Assembly: GCF_051487185.1 (NCBI RefSeq)
Contig: NZ_JAHVDK010000021.1
Span: forward strand, 86,958-150,957
Direction: 5' to 3'
DNA: 64,000 nucleotides
DNA from: Inquilinus limosus_F
Lineage (GTDB): Bacteria; Pseudomonadota; Alphaproteobacteria; DSM-16000; Inquilinaceae
Part shown: in pieces, positions 62,286 to 64,000 of the stretch
Numbering within the stretch: the stretch's first letter is position 1
Layout of the letters: the number at the start of each line of letters is the position of its first letter
Notes under the pieces: model-generated
The model's database searches: none
Told to the model about the DNA's origin: nothing
Seen by the model: only the letters and a program-made list of their open reading frames with translations
Program-made: the position numbers and the translations under genes

Positions 62286-64000
62286 ATGGCGGATTTCAAC
62301 GGCACAGCCGGGAACGATTCCTTTACCGGGACGGCTGATGCCGAAACCATCAACGGTCTGGGCGGCAATGACACGCTGATGGGCGCCGCGGGCGACGACA
62401 CGATCGACGGCGGTGACGGCAACGACCTCATCACCGGCGGTTCGGGTGCGGACACGATCATCGGCGGGGACGGCATCGACAGGGCCGATTGGTGGCGCGA
62501 GAACGCGCCCTCAGCCGGGGCCATCGTCAACCTGGAGACAGGCGCGACCGGCGGGGCGGCGGCCGGCGACACCGTGTCGGGAATCGAGAATCTCGAAGGC
62601 AATGATCTCGCCGACATTCTTACCGGCGATGCCGGGTCCAATCTGTTCATGGGTCACGCCGGGAATGACACCTTCTTCGGCGGCGATGGAAATGACATCC
62701 TGTCGGGCGGATCCGGCGCCGACGCGATGGACGGTGGCGCCGGGATCGACACGGTCGATTATAGCCTCGAAGGGCAAGCCACTGCGGTCACGGTCAACCT
62801 GGCGACCGGTGCAGCGAGCGGCCAAGCCGTGGGCGACACATTCATCAGCATCGAGAACGTCACCGGGGGTGCTTTCAACGACACGTTGACCGGCGATGCG
62901 GGAGCCAATGTGCTGAGCGGCCAAGGCAACAACGACACTCTCAGCGGCGGCGCTGGGGCCGACAGCCTCATCGGTGGCTTCGGCACCGACACGGCGAACT
63001 ACGCGGCGTCGGCGGCCGGGGTCACGGTCGACCTGAGCGCCGGCACCGGGAGCGGCGGCGACGCCGAGGGCGATACGCTGAGCGGGATCGAGAACGCCAC
63101 TGGGTCGAATTTCGCGGACCGCCTTTATGGCGACGCAGCGGTCAACGGGCTCCTGGGCGGCGACGGCGACGACACTCTCCGCGGTGGCGCGGGCGCCGAC
63201 AACCTCAACGGCGGTGCTGGATCGGATTTCGCGAATTACCAGGGCTCGGCCACCGCGGTGACCGTCGACCTGCTGGCCGGCACCGCCTCGGGCGGCGATG
63301 CCCAGGGCGACACGCTGACCAGCATCGAGAACCTGTACGGCTCCAGCCACGACGACAGCCTGACCGGCAACGGCCTCCGCAACATCATCGGCGGCGAGCT
63401 CGGCAACGACACGCTCGTCGGCCTCGGCGGCGACGACAGCCTCTCCGGCGAGGCCGGCGACGACAGCCTCGACGGCGGCGACGGCAACGACCGGCTCGTC
63501 GGCGGCGCCGGGATCGACACCATCCATGGCGGCATCGGCGCCGACTCCATTGATGCCGGCAGCGAGAACGACATCGTCTTCGGCGAGGCCGACAACGACA
63601 CGATCCATGGCGGCGCCGGCGACGACCAGATCGACGGCGGCGACGGCAACGATGTCGTCCAGGGCGCGGCCGGGGCCGATGCGCTGACCGGCGGCGCCGG
63701 GATCGACACCGCCTACTACAGCGCCAGCGCGGCCGCGGTGACGGTCGATCTCGCGGCCGGCACTGGCCTCGGCGGCGACGCCGGGGGCGACACCTTGGCC
63801 GGCATCGAGCAGGTCTACGGCTCGAGCTTCGACGACCACCTGACCGGCGATGCCGGCAACAACACCCTCTGGGGCGGCGCCGGCGACGACACGCTCAGCG
63901 GCGGGATCGGCGCCGACTTCCTGAAGGGCGGGGCCGGCAACGACGTCTTCGCCTATTCGGACGTGGCACAGAGCACGGTCGCCTATTCGGGCAAGGACAC
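62286..64000 (+). CDS. tandem RTX protein 7 (class B), cut by window end
   Basis: Open from ATG at 62286 (after GATGAGGGGACTCTCAT) to the last base, 571 complete codons. It starts MADFNGTAGNDSFTGTADAE. At least five spacers (IVNLETGATGG, VTVNLATGAASGQ, VTVDLSAGTGSGG and others) alternate with nonapeptides. The class-B half is present (NYQGSATAVTVDLLAGTASG, RNIIGGELGNDTLVGLGGDD, VVQGAAGADALTGGAG). It breaks off at AQSTVAYSGKD, the first residues of the conserved export tail, so about 80 more residues are expected. The array may continue beyond the window. Confidence 0.88.
   Translation, partial: MADFNGTAGNDSFTGTADAETINGLGGNDTLMGAAGDDTIDGGDGNDLITGGSGADTIIGGDGIDRADWWRENAPSAGAIVNLETGATGGAAAGDTVSGIENLEGNDLADILTGDAGSNLFMGHAGNDTFFGGDGNDILSGGSGADAMDGGAGIDTVDYSLEGQATAVTVNLATGAASGQAVGDTFISIENVTGGAFNDTLTGDAGANVLSGQGNNDTLSGGAGADSLIGGFGTDTANYAASAAGVTVDLSAGTGSGGDAEGDTLSGIENATGSNFADRLYGDAAVNGLLGGDGDDTLRGGAGADNLNGGAGSDFANYQGSATAVTVDLLAGTASGGDAQGDTLTSIENLYGSSHDDSLTGNGLRNIIGGELGNDTLVGLGGDDSLSGEAGDDSLDGGDGNDRLVGGAGIDTIHGGIGADSIDAGSENDIVFGEADNDTIHGGAGDDQIDGGDGNDVVQGAAGADALTGGAGIDTAYYSASAAAVTVDLAAGTGLGGDAGGDTLAGIEQVYGSSFDDHLTGDAGNNTLWGGAGDDTLSGGIGADFLKGGAGNDVFAYSDVAQSTVAYSGKD

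Noticed and set aside
45203..63839. Long minus-strand open frames (up to about 945 codons) opposite every RTX gene, rich in V, A, G and D
   Set aside because: They mirror the 9-residue repeat and GGC/GAC codon periodicity of the RTX genes, begin and end without ribosome binding sites, and show no family pattern. They are shadows of repeat composition.
45203..64000. Short regularly spaced DNA repeats resembling a CRISPR array or satellite
   Set aside because: The periodicity is 27 bp coding for nonapeptides, always in frame, with no constant repeat separated by unique spacers and no cas genes.

Overview
The window is high-GC, densely packed chromosomal DNA. LysR/MarR regulators, an MdtABC-type RND pump pair, an MmcB DNA-repair protein and serralysin-type type I secretion genes point to an alphaproteobacterium. 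A Rhodospirillales lineage such as Inquilinus/Azospirillum relatives is my inference, not a demonstrated assignment. All calls rest on reading the sequence; no database search was run.

Layout. 0-19.2 kb is ordinary metabolic and transport DNA. It holds two LysR regulators, an FMN azoreductase, a methyltransferase, a MarR regulator coupled to an EamA exporter, a glutathione transferase and a fused PNPOx-like/ferredoxin-reductase/2Fe-2S oxidoreductase split by a frameshift. Three overlapping small membrane-anchored proteins, a polytopic membrane protein and an RND efflux operon follow. 19.3-22.2 kb (minus) is a large RTX protein whose start region carries a one-base frameshift. 22.6-35.1 kb holds a membrane spermidine-synthase-like protein with an exported PIMT-like methyltransferase, a beta-propeller lactonase, a frameshifted SDR, small LysR-linked clusters and a polysaccharide deacetylase. 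35.1-36.0 kb is a HigBA-like toxin-antitoxin module between an intact deacetylase end and a second, truncated copy of that end. 36-39.5 kb carries an FAD oxidoreductase, an alginate-lyase-family protein and tRNA-Arg(CCT).

39.7-64 kb is the most striking part. A type I secretion ATPase and HlyD-type adaptor, an MmcB protein and a LacI regulator are followed by seven tandem plus-strand genes (the last cut by the window end). They encode calcium-binding RTX proteins made almost only of repeats, each complete one ending in an identical ADFVL-type secretion tail. The seven fall into two C-terminal classes in the order A-B-B-A-A-B-B, while their last ~90 residues and terminators group by a different pattern, indicating recombination. 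Three class-B loci share an upstream element with a TAGG/CCTA dyad and a hairpin whose stem differs in sequence but keeps its pairing. Class-A genes 1 and 5 share another element. No enzymatic domain is visible in the seven proteins and no TolC-type outer-membrane gene is in the window.

Single-base frameshifts occur in three otherwise well-conserved genes (near 7277, near 22180, and two compensating ones near 28846 and 28974). This raises the possibility of residual sequencing errors.
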